A DNA stretch of 64,000 nt from assembly GCA_018432235.1 (NCBI GenBank), contig JAHDLO010000011.1:1-64000 (forward strand), given 5' to 3'. The notes under the pieces were generated by a model. The model worked only from the letters and a program-made list of their open reading frames with translations, searched no databases and was not told where the DNA came from. A program made the position numbers and the translations under genes. This document shows, in pieces, positions 16,955 through 26,208 of this stretch (the first letter of the stretch is position 1; each line of letters opens with the position of its first letter). This stretch comes from Clostridiaceae bacterium (GTDB taxonomy: Bacteria > Bacillota > Clostridia > Peptostreptococcales > Natronincolaceae).

Positions 16955-18412
16955 ATGAAAAAATCGAATCATAACATCACCATGATTGGCATATTATTGA
17001 TGACATTACTGTTTTTTATCGCATGTGGAAACGCTGATGAAAAACCGACAACTAATGAACAGTTGGCATCCGGTGAGGCACTTACATCGGAGGAACAGCT
17101 GACAATTGAAGACTTTATAAGTGATTTTGATTACCTGATGCAAGCAATGGAAGACACCTATCCGTATTTTGGCGTAGCAGAAAGAAGATTAGGTGTTGAT
17201 ATCAAGGCATTAGGGAGGGAAACGCGGGATATCATAGAGAATTACCCCTATTCCCTTGAAGCTCGTGCAAATGAAATGGGCATTTCCTTGGCGGATATGC
17301 CTGACTTAGATAAGCATGTTTTTTGGAGTATCATTCGCCATGAATTTTTCTCGGATTTTTTAGGGCTTGGGCATGCCATCCCCTTCGATTATAGACAATA
17401 TCATCTTTTAAAACCTTCTTATACAAGACTTGGCAGTTCATATTACACAGAGAATAATCACGATGTATTCACTAATCCTGTGTCACTAAGATTCTACCAA
17501 GAACAAGAAGCCCTTTTTAATAGCCTTGCTGAAAATCAAGCAAATATTTTTCAATTTATTTTTCGTCAAGAAGCTCCGACTGGAGGGTCGCGGAGCCCTA
17601 GGCCTATGGTTGAAACTGAAATTATAGAAGAAGACAGGATCGCATATTTAAAAATAGCAAATTTTGCGAATTTCGGTTTAAATACTATGGTTGAATTGAG
17701 TAGATTTTATAGTGATATTCAAGGATATGAGCACTTGATTATTGATATCAGGGATAATGAAGGAGGCAACGTAGATTTTTGGAGAATGTTCATTATGAAA
17801 GCGCTTTGGCCGGAGGGTAAAAATATGCCCGATATGCCATTATACGCTTTTTACCGAGACAGCGAATTTGGAAAAACATTTGGGGAAGATAATCTTCAAA
17901 CTGCAGCAAAGTATTCAACTTATATACCTGAAACTGAATATTTGCTTACAGTAAGTGAAATGATGGCATTATATAATTTGCCACATATTAATCAGGAGGA
18001 TGTAGAGGATTTAGCTTATGGTGTCAGGTTTAGCACCAGTATTAGCAATATTGAAGATCGGCATATACGACAGTTTGGATTTCAAGAGATTTCTTATCCC
18101 TTTGATGGAGATATATGGCTTTTAACTAATAAAAACAACTTCTCGTCAGCGTCCCTCTTTGCCCGTCATGCAAAAGAAATGGAGTTTGCCACCCTTGTGG
18201 GAGATGAGACCGGAGGGGCATATACTGCAAATGGTGGGGGCCACTTTGCCTTGCCCAACACTGGGATTATATTCAGGTGGGATATAGACTATTTAACAGA
18301 TCGTTATGGTCAGGCCTTAAATGAGTTCACTACCACTCCTCACCACTTTAATCGCTTTGGTATGGATGCGATGGAGACTGTTTTGCAGTTAATAGAAGAA
18401 GGCAGCTTTTGA
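16955..18412 (+). CDS. S41-family peptidase-like lipoprotein
   Basis: 485 residues, ATG 16955 with AGGAAGG. An N-terminal lipoprotein signal ends in FIACG (Cys25). After a Glu-rich linker, a helical region (about 50-200) precedes an S41 tail-protease-like domain: LIIDIRDNEGGN (about 261-272), NFSSASLFARHAKEM (nucleophile candidate Ser398) and ATLVGDETGGAYTANGG. The usual Glu shortly after the Ser is replaced (SASLF), so activity is uncertain. There is no recognisable PDZ domain. It is surface-anchored; its target is unknown. The following lipoprotein is 44 bp downstream and may be cotranscribed. Confidence 0.75.
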   Translation: MKKSNHNITMIGILLMTLLFFIACGNADEKPTTNEQLASGEALTSEEQLTIEDFISDFDYLMQAMEDTYPYFGVAERRLGVDIKALGRETRDIIENYPYSLEARANEMGISLADMPDLDKHVFWSIIRHEFFSDFLGLGHAIPFDYRQYHLLKPSYTRLGSSYYTENNHDVFTNPVSLRFYQEQEALFNSLAENQANIFQFIFRQEAPTGGSRSPRPMVETEIIEEDRIAYLKIANFANFGLNTMVELSRFYSDIQGYEHLIIDIRDNEGGNVDFWRMFIMKALWPEGKNMPDMPLYAFYRDSEFGKTFGEDNLQTAAKYSTYIPETEYLLTVSEMMALYNLPHINQEDVEDLAYGVRFSTSISNIEDRHIRQFGFQEISYPFDGDIWLLTNKNNFSSASLFARHAKEMEFATLVGDETGGAYTANGGGHFALPNTGIIFRWDIDYLTDRYGQALNEFTTTPHHFNRFGMDAMETVLQLIEEGSF

Positions 18413-18455
18413 TGAAGGCGTTTTCTAATTATGGCTTTACATAGGGGGTATTATC

Positions 18456-19250
18456 TTGAAAAGGCTAATAATACTTATCATTTTGACGTTAACCCTAGTG
18501 TCCTGTAGCAGTACACCCAACGGCTCTGCTGAGGCCGATATAATCGAAAAAATTTTGGGGCTGGATGCAGATGATGGCGCAATACTTCTTAATAGAGTAT
18601 CGACAGAGGAGGACCAATGGGCTTCGAAGCATGTGACTATACCGAAGGCACAGTGGGTCGTAGTGGATAAAAAAACTAGGCTGGTGGATGCCAAAGGTAA
18701 TAGGATAAGCTTTGACAGACTCAGATGCAGTGAGGATGCCGCCGTATGGTATTCTGGCAGAACAATAATTCTAGAGGATGGCGGTAAGGAATATCCTATA
18801 GCTTCGAAGGTAATGCTTCTGGAGTCTGAACCCTTTATTACAGAGGAAATGCCAGAGGACTTTAATATTGTATTCAAATATGGTGTAGGAGCTAAAACTG
18901 TATTGGATACTATTGATAGTAGCTTTACAAAGGATTTTATAAATGGGAGTACTAAAATGATAGAGCTGAAGCTGTCAGACGGAGAACTGGAGGAAATATA
19001 CCAAAAGGTAATGAAAACTAAATTTCACTCCTATCCAGAGATATTTGAATCCAGCTTGGATGCTATACATTACCCCTATAATACCTTTTATTTGAAGGTA
19101 GAAATAGGTGGTATATCCAAGGCTGTTTATTGGGAGGCCATATGTGGCGGGGCTACTGAGGGCTCCGAGGATTTAATGGATCTATGTAGATATATCATCA
19201 GCTTGATAGAAATGAATAAGACCTATAGGGATGCAGATGGTAAAGGGTGA
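18456..19250 (+). CDS. Hypothetical lipoprotein
   Basis: 264 residues, TTG start at 18456 with AGGGGG upstream. The N-terminus MKRLIILIILTLTLVSC is a lipoprotein signal with lipobox Cys17. The mature part is acidic, with alternating strands and helices, and no domain I recognise. A segment of the form KMIELKLSDGELEEIYQKVMKT suggests a structured C-terminal half. It directly follows the S41-like lipoprotein and is probably in the same transcript. Confidence 0.65.
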   Translation: MKRLIILIILTLTLVSCSSTPNGSAEADIIEKILGLDADDGAILLNRVSTEEDQWASKHVTIPKAQWVVVDKKTRLVDAKGNRISFDRLRCSEDAAVWYSGRTIILEDGGKEYPIASKVMLLESEPFITEEMPEDFNIVFKYGVGAKTVLDTIDSSFTKDFINGSTKMIELKLSDGELEEIYQKVMKTKFHSYPEIFESSLDAIHYPYNTFYLKVEIGGISKAVYWEAICGGATEGSEDLMDLCRYIISLIEMNKTYRDADGKG

Positions 19251-19314
19251 GTTTCCGACAGGTGATTGATGTAATTTTAGTGTGAAAAATATCTATATGA
19301 AGGAGGATTTATTT

Positions 19315-19680
19315 ATGAAGGAAGGCATAAGTAAGAATTTATTTTTACTAGGCTTTTTAGCTTTTATGGGGTTTAAAGGTGTAAATAATGAACCACTATA
19401 CTTCATATATTTTGCTTTTGGGGGATATTTTTCTCATTTTTGGTGGTATAAATTAGCCTATTTGCAGAAGACCTCCTTCAAGTCCCACAAGTATAGAGCT
19501 GGTCTAATATCCTTTGGCATATGCTCTGCAATGGCATTAGCATTAATCATTTTGATTAAGCTATTTTCATTAGATATGCAATCAAGCTTTAAGATGTTGT
19601 TATTGACTATATCAATTACATTTGCTATGTCAATGAACCTGTGGGCAGTTTTAACTTACAGGTTTAGTCTTGGGAATTGA
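19315..19680 (+). CDS. Small membrane protein (DUF3796-like)
   Basis: 121 residues from ATG 19315, chosen because AAGGAGG sits 8 nt upstream; the frame extends to a GTG at 19282 without support. It has about four membrane segments: LFLLGFLAFMGF, an aromatic-rich stretch YFIYFAFGGYFSHFWWYKL, and two later helices. The length and the FLGFLAFMGF/FGGYFSHF pattern resemble DUF3796 membrane proteins, but the match is by eye. No adjacent regulator of the type often found with that family is seen. Confidence 0.6.
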   Translation: MKEGISKNLFLLGFLAFMGFKGVNNEPLYFIYFAFGGYFSHFWWYKLAYLQKTSFKSHKYRAGLISFGICSAMALALIILIKLFSLDMQSSFKMLLLTISITFAMSMNLWAVLTYRFSLGN

Positions 19681-19723
19681 TGTAACGTTAAATGATAATT
19701 GGGAATAATACGCTAGTATAACA

Positions 19724-19784
19724 GAGCCTAGTTGGGTTTAATCCAGATATATAGCTGGTCAACTCATTTTCGGCTCCTTTTTTT
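19724..19784 (+). terminator. Probable terminator between convergent genes
   Basis: GAGCC (19724-19728) pairs with GGCTC (19772-19776), with AGTTG/CAACT pairing inside and a run of seven T after the stem. The loop is long, so this is a moderate call. Confidence 0.4.
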
Positions 19785-20292
19785 ATCTGTATGTTTCACT
19801 CCACTGCCTCTGCCATTCTTGATAGCTTAGCCCAGTAGCCTCTTCAAGAGTTTTTCCTTCCAGTGAATAGACTCCCCCGTATAAATCCTCTTCTGTGACA
19901 GGTGAAGAATATCCACCGATTATCTCATTTCCACATACCAGAACCCAAATAGCTGTCTGTTTATCTTTATTGCCCTTGTAATTATCTAAGGGATGATCCT
20001 TTACAATGAAACTATAGGTTTGAATTGTTTTATATAGATAATCCGATGGATTTACGCTCTGTAGTCCCCAATACTTATTGAAGGGAAGTTTAAGTAAATC
20101 CTCCTTTAATAAAACATTTTCACTGACTAGACTATTACTGGAAATAATACGATATCCCTTGTCTTCTAAATACCTCGAAGCTTTTATCGAATTGTTATCA
20201 GCTTGACGTGGACTTTCAAATAAAACATTCTGACCGTAAAACATTGCAAACACTATAACGACAAAACAAGAAAGATAGATTATATTCCTCAA
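19783..20292 (-). CDS. Hypothetical membrane-anchored protein (weak DUF4830 resemblance)
   Basis: 169 residues. An N-terminal hydrophobic segment (MRNIIYLSCFVVIVFAMFYG) acts as signal or anchor; the remainder should be outside the cell. The central pattern (ASRYLEDKGYRI, then a Tyr-rich middle, then a strand AIWVLVCGNEIIGG) is reminiscent of DUF4830, a domain of exported Firmicutes proteins, but I hold this loosely. Its upstream end at 20292 has GGAGGGGGTGAC just before the ATG. It is convergent with the small membrane protein gene. Confidence 0.6.
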   Translation of the reverse strand: MRNIIYLSCFVVIVFAMFYGQNVLFESPRQADNNSIKASRYLEDKGYRIISSNSLVSENVLLKEDLLKLPFNKYWGLQSVNPSDYLYKTIQTYSFIVKDHPLDNYKGNKDKQTAIWVLVCGNEIIGGYSSPVTEEDLYGGVYSLEGKTLEEATGLSYQEWQRQWSETYR

Positions 20293-20390
20293 AACGTCAC
20301 CCCCTCCACTCCTATGTAGTTTTTGACGGAGCCAAACGGAAAAAGTTCCCAGTTAGTCGTTGAGGGGGATTAATGAAAAAATCTCCACTG

Positions 20391-20417
20391 GACATTGGGA
20401 CGTTTTGATCGACACCC
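20391..20417. repeat. Divergent REP-like element
   Basis: GACATTGGGACGTTTTGATCGACACCC-type sequence: GACA arm, GGGACG core and GACACCC end, one of the degenerate members together with 21143-21168. Confidence 0.45.
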
Positions 20418-20508
20418 AATGATGAAAACAAAATAAGGAAGAATAGAGGATTTTCTCTATACATAACTAATAAGATAGTATATGTTTTTATCAAAGGAGC
20501 ATAGGTAA

Positions 20509-21068
20509 ATGATTAAAAAATACGCAAAAAGCTTTTTGGCTACCGCATTGATTTTTATTCTTGCATTATCATTATTCAGTCAGTATATTCAAAAACGAAA
20601 TTATCAGTCATACCTTTCAAAAACCCTTATAAATCAGGAGAACATTCTTTATCATGCAATATCCAATTTAGAGGAGCTTTTGGAAACTACAATAAATTTG
20701 CCAGTAGTGATGCTATTGATAAAATCTGGATGAGTCAATGTATGAAGGAAATTGCTGAAGGCTATAGATATTTATATGATATGGCTGTAGATATAAGAAT
20801 GTACGAAGAAAGAAGGAGTGGCGATACTACTGTAGAATCAATTGTAGTTCCAATAGTGAATGCATTAATCAGAGATGAAATGAATGGTACTAGCAATTGG
20901 AAGCTTGAAGAGGAAAAAACCCTACAGCTTTACGAGCTAGTCCTTGAATATAAGGATATTGTGAATAAATATTATATACATAATGCACCAAATCCCTATG
21001 GTTCATTGGTATATAATAATCAGCAATTTGATCGCTTTAAAAACACAGCCAAAATAAGTTTTGGATAG
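20509..21068 (+). pseudogene. Frameshifted gene for a membrane-anchored hypothetical protein
   Basis: Two frames join naturally: 20509-20733 (N-terminal anchor MIKKYAKSFLATALIFILAL, then a helix to LEELLETTIN) and a second frame ending at 21068. Read upstream of its first ATG, the second frame gives KFASSDAIDKIW before MSQCMKEIAEGY, continuing the first frame with a one-base slip near the ATAAATTT run (about 20690-20700). The joined product would be about 187 residues. Either the gene is broken by a one-base deletion or there is a sequencing error. No family is recognised. Confidence 0.6.
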
Positions 21069-21142
21069 ATATTATTAAGGAAATGGATGCTGCTTCTAGA
21101 AGGCATGACCTCTTTCGTTTTAATATTTGAAAGTTAGGTAAT

Positions 21143-21168
21143 GGTCATTGGGACGTTTCGTTTACACC
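21143..21168. repeat. Divergent REP-like element
   Basis: GGTCATTGGGACGTTTCG then TTTACACC. It shares CATTGGGACGTTT with 20391-20417. It sits just upstream of the next hypothetical gene. Confidence 0.45.
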
Positions 21169-21198
21169 TATACTGTTAGAAGAAAAGGGATAATAAAA

Positions 21199-21873
21199 AT
21201 GAAAAAGAGTTACAGCATTATTGTATGTATGATTTTAGTAGTATTAATTTTTACATTAAGTAAAAATCAAAAAACAGGTAATGACTTTAAAAGTGTCTTC
21301 GAGAAATGGGATAGCGGTACTATAGAGCCCCTAGAAAAAATTGAGATAATGAATTCTTTTTTAGACTATCTAGTTAGATATCCTAAAATATCGAATGAAT
21401 ATATACTTAGTCTCTCATCATTATTTAGAGTTTATGAGAGTGATAATTTAAGGATTATTGAGTACATTGAAAATCCTGAGTTCTATGGTGCAAGTGCCAG
21501 AGGAAGTTATCATATAGTTATATATAATGATAGAGTAGAAATATTTGATATGAATGGCAGCATGAGAATTAACAAAATTTATGCACTTGATGGATTGTAT
21601 TATGTATATGCTACTGACTATAAATTTTCTAACGTTACAGGAATAGATATTTTTCGTGCTATAATTGATGAACATAATATAGAATTTAAATCAATAATTG
21701 CAATTGATGAATTAAGTATCGGCTTTGTCTACAGTGATGCGTTATATTATAATAATGACCATATATTTTATAAAAATATAAATACTGGTGAAGTCGAAAT
21801 TCAGGCGAATAATGAAATTTTTGTACTGATATTAGAAAAAGATGGACTATATCACCTTACTAAGGTAGACTAA
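21199..21873 (+). CDS. Hypothetical membrane-anchored protein
   Basis: 224 residues from ATG 21199 (MKKSYSIIVCMILVVLIFTL), an N-terminal signal anchor; the frame is open to 21148 but that part lies on a REP-like element. The ribosome binding site is weak (AAAAGGGATAAT). The exported portion is rich in Ile, Tyr, Asp and Asn with strand-like segments, perhaps a beta-rich fold. No family is recognised. Base composition is more AT-rich than in the metabolic operons nearby, as in the next gene. Confidence 0.6.
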   Translation: MKKSYSIIVCMILVVLIFTLSKNQKTGNDFKSVFEKWDSGTIEPLEKIEIMNSFLDYLVRYPKISNEYILSLSSLFRVYESDNLRIIEYIENPEFYGASARGSYHIVIYNDRVEIFDMNGSMRINKIYALDGLYYVYATDYKFSNVTGIDIFRAIIDEHNIEFKSIIAIDELSIGFVYSDALYYNNDHIFYKNINTGEVEIQANNEIFVLILEKDGLYHLTKVD

Positions 21874-22101
21874 TGGCATTAGTATGCCAAGGTACGATTA
21901 GGATTAATGAAAAGGCGCCATTTTTTGATATATTTGCAAATGCTGTGTAGTTTTGAGGGTACGACTTGGCTATTCTCTTAATATTTACTTCTAAATGCCG
22001 TTAGCTTTACTTGCATTCCCACGTTCTTTTAGATGTAGCCTTTTACCTAGTCTAATCATAAAAGGCCTTTTACATTGCTAGACCGTTTAACGGAGGTTTG
22101 T

Positions 22102-23055
22102 ATGAAAAAAATTCTAATCATAGGAATTATTATTTTGTTGATAGGTAGTTTGCTTTATCATTCTCATCTTGGTAAAGATATAAAAACGTCTTTGTTTAGT
22201 GAAGTCTATGATGCTTTACCAGTTAGAGAATCACTATGTGTTAATAAATTGGAGGATTTTATCAATGCTATTATAACGGAGCAGCAGCTTTTAAATACCG
22301 AAATACCACTAGCGGATGAAGAAAAGGAAGTAATACTAAATAAAATGGATAAACCTCAGATGTTTTCATACGAGGATGTGTTTTATGTAATTTATTCATA
22401 TTATGAAAGCGAAAGATTGAGAATAGATATTCTTTCAAATAAACTGGATTTTGATATAAAAAAAGATACTATAAATGTCTTTGGTAGCGAAGAAAGGATA
22501 GTCACTCAGCAGGTAGAAGCTATAAATAAGAATCAATTACAAGTAAGCGGTGGAGGAGAAGCCAATGCTCTTGATATGATAGAAAGGGCTGCTATAACAT
22601 TGGATATAAAATTTTCCAATTATAATAAGCTGTCCCTTTTTTATGATGAGAAGGAAGAAATTCTGATTTATCATTCTTCTTCTCCACAATTGCAGTTAGA
22701 CGACTTTGCATTGGCTATTTATTCGGATAAGCATCAGGTCTATTATAGTGAAGTAGAGATCGAGGTCGGAAGCGGTACTGAAGTAAGACTTTATAGAATT
22801 AGTGATGTATACGACTATAAAAGTGCAGAGGAAACCTTTGAATATATGGCCAAATATCAATTGCCAAGTCTTAAGATTGGCACATGGCTTGACATGGATA
22901 TTTACCAATCAAATTATGATAGAGATATAGGTATGGTGATAGATTTGATAAATATTAAAAATAAAAATGCTAATTTTAAAATGGACTTTATTCACGAGGT
23001 ACCAGAGGCTGAGTCCATTTATTTTCAATATAGAGTGACGGTTTCAAGAGTGTAA
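22102..23055 (+). CDS. Hypothetical membrane-anchored protein
   Basis: 317 residues from ATG 22102, with AACGGAGG 6 nt upstream; the open extension to 22075 lacks a site. It has an N-terminal anchor (MKKILIIGIIILLIGSLLY), then an acidic exported region with two parts: about 30-130, helical with ESERLRIDIL, and 170-300, strand-rich. No recognised family. With the two genes upstream it forms a run of anchored proteins of similar design but without obvious sequence identity. Confidence 0.6.
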   Translation: MKKILIIGIIILLIGSLLYHSHLGKDIKTSLFSEVYDALPVRESLCVNKLEDFINAIITEQQLLNTEIPLADEEKEVILNKMDKPQMFSYEDVFYVIYSYYESERLRIDILSNKLDFDIKKDTINVFGSEERIVTQQVEAINKNQLQVSGGGEANALDMIERAAITLDIKFSNYNKLSLFYDEKEEILIYHSSSPQLQLDDFALAIYSDKHQVYYSEVEIEVGSGTEVRLYRISDVYDYKSAEETFEYMAKYQLPSLKIGTWLDMDIYQSNYDRDIGMVIDLINIKNKNANFKMDFIHEVPEAESIYFQYRVTVSRV

Positions 23056-23590
23056 GGATGAGAATTAAAGTACACTCCTGTACTCAAAATCAAAACATTG
23101 GGGTGCAAAATGAAAAAAACATTATTGACCTAAGTCCATTGTTTCATAAGGTGCCAAACAAAGCGTCCCCATGGTATCAGAACGGAAAAAATGAATGAAT
23201 GTTGCGAAGAATGTCCATACCGATGTTGCGTCTGGGGGAAATGGTATACTATTATAGTGACCTGTTTAATTTAAGATTCCCAAGGTATTTTGTCGAAAAA
23301 ACACGAAGAAAAACGAAAGGTAATTTAATAAATACGTAGAAGTATATAACATCGATTTAAGTCCTAGCACTTGATAGCATTGGATTTTCTTATGAAGGTA
23401 AAGTTCAGTTTGGAAAGTAGAATTAAAAATAATATAAAAAACCTGCTTATTTAGTTGTTCATAAATCAAACATCTGGTTATATTTCTGAACAACCCACAA
23501 ATTATTGACTGCTCTGAATTTACTATTGATATTAATACAGTTGTTATTGATAGCACATAGTGTTATGAAATCATTGAAAGGGGAGTAGAA
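23056..23590. other. Gene-free stretch before the AIPR gene
   Basis: Apart from the REP-like 20-mer at 23151-23170, I see no supported gene here. A minus-strand frame at 23266-23556 has poor composition and no ribosome binding site. The region is AT-rich and probably holds the promoter of the AIPR gene, but I cannot place it. Confidence 0.4.
23151..23170. repeat. REP-like element, same variant as 7811-7837
   Basis: GTGCCAAACAAAGCGTCCCC is identical over 20 bases to 7811-7830. Here the closing arm has decayed to ATGGTATC. Confidence 0.6.
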
Positions 23591-25606
23591 ATGAACTTTG
23601 AGCCAATAATCAAGACTAAGTTAGAACATTTTAAGAATTCATATGGAATTGAATCTTTACCAGACAATGAGGCGTTCGAAAGATTTGTAAACAATTCTAT
23701 TATGCGCTTTCATCAGCCAGATGCGTTCAGCACAAGTAATGATCTGTTTTTCAAAATTTGTGTAGGTGGACAAAATGATATGGGAATTGATGGTCTTGCT
23801 ATAAAAGTAAACGGTATAATTATTAATTCTAAGCAGGATGTAGACAATTTAATTAAATCTCAAAAGAAAATTAATATTGAGTTTATTTTTATCCAATCAA
23901 AGTACAAGGATAAGATAGACACAGGAGAATATGGGAAGTTCATCGATGGTGTAGTTGACTTTCTCAGTGACGTACATTATGAGCCTCGAAATGAGAAGAT
24001 TGATTCTTGGCTTGAATTAAAGGACTATCTCTTTGATGACGAAATTATGATATATTGGGATACATCACCAAATATTCGAATGTATTATGTGTATATGGGT
24101 AGATGGAATGAAAATGAACATATCATGGCAAAATCGGAAAAAGCAATTCAAGAATTGGCACAGACAAAAGTCTATAATGAACCAGTAATTAAATATATAG
24201 ATAGTTCATCATTAAAAAGTATGTGTGATGATATCGAAAATCAATTTTCAGTGGTTATGCGAGTAATTGATAGTTTTGATCTTAATGAGGTGAACAGTGT
24301 TGAAAATTCCATGATAATCTTATGTAATGCGGAAGAAATAATTAATATGCTTACTTCTCAAGACGGGATTATGAGAAAAACTCTATTTGTAGACAACGTA
24401 AGAGATTATCAAGGGAATACAGATATAAATAGTGAGATCATGGAAACTATTTCGAATTCACCTGCCATATTTTCCTTATTAAATAATGGAATAACAATTG
24501 TCTGCGACTCACTTATGCCTGGAAATAGAAAAATTACCATGAGAAGTCCTCAAATTGTAAATGGCTGTCAAACTTGCAACGTGTTATTTTCAGCTTATAA
24601 AAATTCTCTTGATCTATCAAATATTACTGTGGTTGTTAAAATCATATCAACACGTGATAACAATGTAACTAATTCAATTGTAAAGGGTACAAATAGACAA
24701 AATATTGTTTATGATGAAGCATTCGAAATCACAAGAAACTTCCACAAAAACTTAGAAGAGTTTTTTTATGTTATGCCAGGTAACAGTGAAGGAGAAAAAT
24801 ATTATTATGAGCGTCGTTCAAAGCAATATCTAGACAATCCAAAGATAAAAGCTACACAAAAAGCAAACTTAAGAATAATAATTCAAAGCTTTATAAGCAT
24901 ATTTTTAGGTTCTCCACATGAGGGACCTATTCATGAATCGACTTTACTTGAAAAATATAGAAACAAAATATTTATCGATGAACAGTCTTTTCTACCCTAC
25001 TATTGTTCGGTGGTAATGTGTTTGGAAATTGATAAAATTTTTAGGCAAAATATTGAGAAGTACAGATATTCAATTACATATAAATACCAAATATTATTGC
25101 TAGCATCTGAAAAAATTACAGGAAGAGTTGTGCCAGACATTAATAGTAAAGGTATTGATGATTATTGTAAATTGCTGCTGGCGGTGGCTACAAAAATAGA
25201 AGATTTCAGAAATGTAGTAGATGATTGTATTTCAGATTTTAATGCAATATGCAATGAATGGATTTCTATTAAAGGTGAACGTTATAGAAGTGCTATTAAG
25301 GACAATCAAGAATTCACTAAATTTATGATGGGTGTAAGCAGAGGTGGGAAGCCTGAAAATAATATTAACTTAAATAACACGCAAGAGAATTTGAGAGGGA
25401 AGGTAATAACTGTAAAGAAAGATAGAAATGATTTTAATTATGGATTTATTAGTAAACACCCTGATGACGTCTTTTTTCATGAAGATGACAATCCTAAAAT
25501 ACGATTTAATGACCTTGTTGGTAAAGATGTTGTATATAAGTTGATTGATAGCTCAAAATTTGGAACCTCAAGAGGCAAGGTCCTTTATGTAGTTTCAAAT
25601 GATTAA
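23591..25606 (+). CDS. AIPR-family abortive-infection protein with C-terminal cold-shock-like domain
   Basis: 671 residues, ATG 23591 after GGGGAG. Residues 1-130 look like a PD-(D/E)xK nuclease-type fold: DMGIDG (Asp63, Asp67) followed by EFIFIQSKY (Glu97, Gln102, Lys104), a Q-x-K variant as in Mrr-like enzymes. The AIPR core follows: VRDYQGNTDIN (270-280), LLNNGITI (296-303) and QIVNGCQT (321-328), with helices to about 590. Residues 601-671 resemble a cold-shock/OB nucleic-acid-binding domain (RGKVITV, NYGFISKHPDDVFFHEDD, GKDVVYKL). AIPR proteins are linked to phage abortive infection. This one stands alone, without a methylase or partner, and the mechanism is inferred. Confidence 0.85.
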   Translation: MNFEPIIKTKLEHFKNSYGIESLPDNEAFERFVNNSIMRFHQPDAFSTSNDLFFKICVGGQNDMGIDGLAIKVNGIIINSKQDVDNLIKSQKKINIEFIFIQSKYKDKIDTGEYGKFIDGVVDFLSDVHYEPRNEKIDSWLELKDYLFDDEIMIYWDTSPNIRMYYVYMGRWNENEHIMAKSEKAIQELAQTKVYNEPVIKYIDSSSLKSMCDDIENQFSVVMRVIDSFDLNEVNSVENSMIILCNAEEIINMLTSQDGIMRKTLFVDNVRDYQGNTDINSEIMETISNSPAIFSLLNNGITIVCDSLMPGNRKITMRSPQIVNGCQTCNVLFSAYKNSLDLSNITVVVKIISTRDNNVTNSIVKGTNRQNIVYDEAFEITRNFHKNLEEFFYVMPGNSEGEKYYYERRSKQYLDNPKIKATQKANLRIIIQSFISIFLGSPHEGPIHESTLLEKYRNKIFIDEQSFLPYYCSVVMCLEIDKIFRQNIEKYRYSITYKYQILLLASEKITGRVVPDINSKGIDDYCKLLLAVATKIEDFRNVVDDCISDFNAICNEWISIKGERYRSAIKDNQEFTKFMMGVSRGGKPENNINLNNTQENLRGKVITVKKDRNDFNYGFISKHPDDVFFHEDDNPKIRFNDLVGKDVVYKLIDSSKFGTSRGKVLYVVSND

Positions 25607-25747
25607 ATGACTTAAACTTCGCAGATTAATTTCAAACTATGATCTTTGAAAATTCAATAGTTTTTGACAATAAAAAAGCATGAAGCCTCACAGTTTTGGT
25701 ATAATTGAATCACCACAAAACAAATCAACCAAATGAAGGTTCATGCT

Positions 25748-26045
25748 ATGAAAAGTATAACACAAAATTACGTCGGTGATAGAATGTGAATTCATCCATA
25801 ATAAATTTCTTCGAGAGCTATAAAGTAGCAGCTGTTTTGAAAAGATCAAATGTAGGCAAACAGAAGGGTGTACCTGCTGTAGCACTGTTCCAGTATATTT
25901 TTAAGCTGATTTTCCTGTCAGCATGTAAATGAGCATGCTGACAGGAAAATATTCTCTGAGGGCTTTGCAAAGGATACTATCTACAGATTCCCAAACTCTA
26001 TCTCTATCAATTGTATCAGGTTTACTTCTCTGCCTGACAAATAAC
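25748..26045 (+). mobile_element. Decayed transposase (IS4-like) remnant
   Basis: Pieces of a transposase N-terminus read in several frames: MKSITQNYVGDRM from 25748, then NFFESYKVAAVLKRSN and KQKGVPAVALFQYIFKLIF ending in a stop near 25927, then EGFAKDTIYRF around 25955-25990. The KRSN...KQKG...LFQYIFKLIF pattern is typical of clostridial IS4-group transposases. At least two frameshifts and stops make it non-functional. The AT-rich stretch 25607-25747 may hold the degraded left end. The strand is that of the reading frames. Confidence 0.6.
25910..25949. repeat. Perfect 16-bp inverted repeat inside the transposase remnant
   Basis: TTTTCCTGTCAGCATG (25910-25925) and its exact reverse complement (25934-25949) flank an 8-nt loop. 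It coincides with the frame break of the remnant. Confidence 0.75.
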
Positions 26046-26126
26046 CCCAACAAAATATCCTCCTCCCACCCCCTTGACTTCACCCTCCATTAGTGATAAA
26101 CTAATTCAAATGCCAATATCTTTAAT

Positions 26127-26143
26127 CTAGTACGAGAGACTAG
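26127..26143 (+). promoter_or_regulatory. PyrR-binding-loop-like hairpin (pyr leader)
   Basis: CTAGT (26127-26131) and ACTAG (26139-26143) close a loop ACGAGAG, followed by GAAGG. This resembles the PyrR anti-antiterminator loop (AGUCC-N-G-N-GAGGCU then AGAAGG). It lies upstream of the pyr terminator, where PyrR would act. Confidence 0.4.
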
Positions 26144-26208
26144 GAAGGTAATGTGTTTGGATACAGTAGCATAGTATGCAAATAAACATGTGTTAAGTGT
26201 GGATACTT

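Noticed and set aside
23266..23556. 96-codon minus frame before the AIPR gene
   Set aside because: No ribosome binding site, phenylalanine/leucine-rich random composition of AT-rich DNA, and no recognisable domain.
25901..26083. 60-codon minus frame after the AIPR gene
   Set aside because: It is the reverse strand of the transposase remnant, whose plus-strand reading (EGFAKDTIYRF) is clearly more protein-like.
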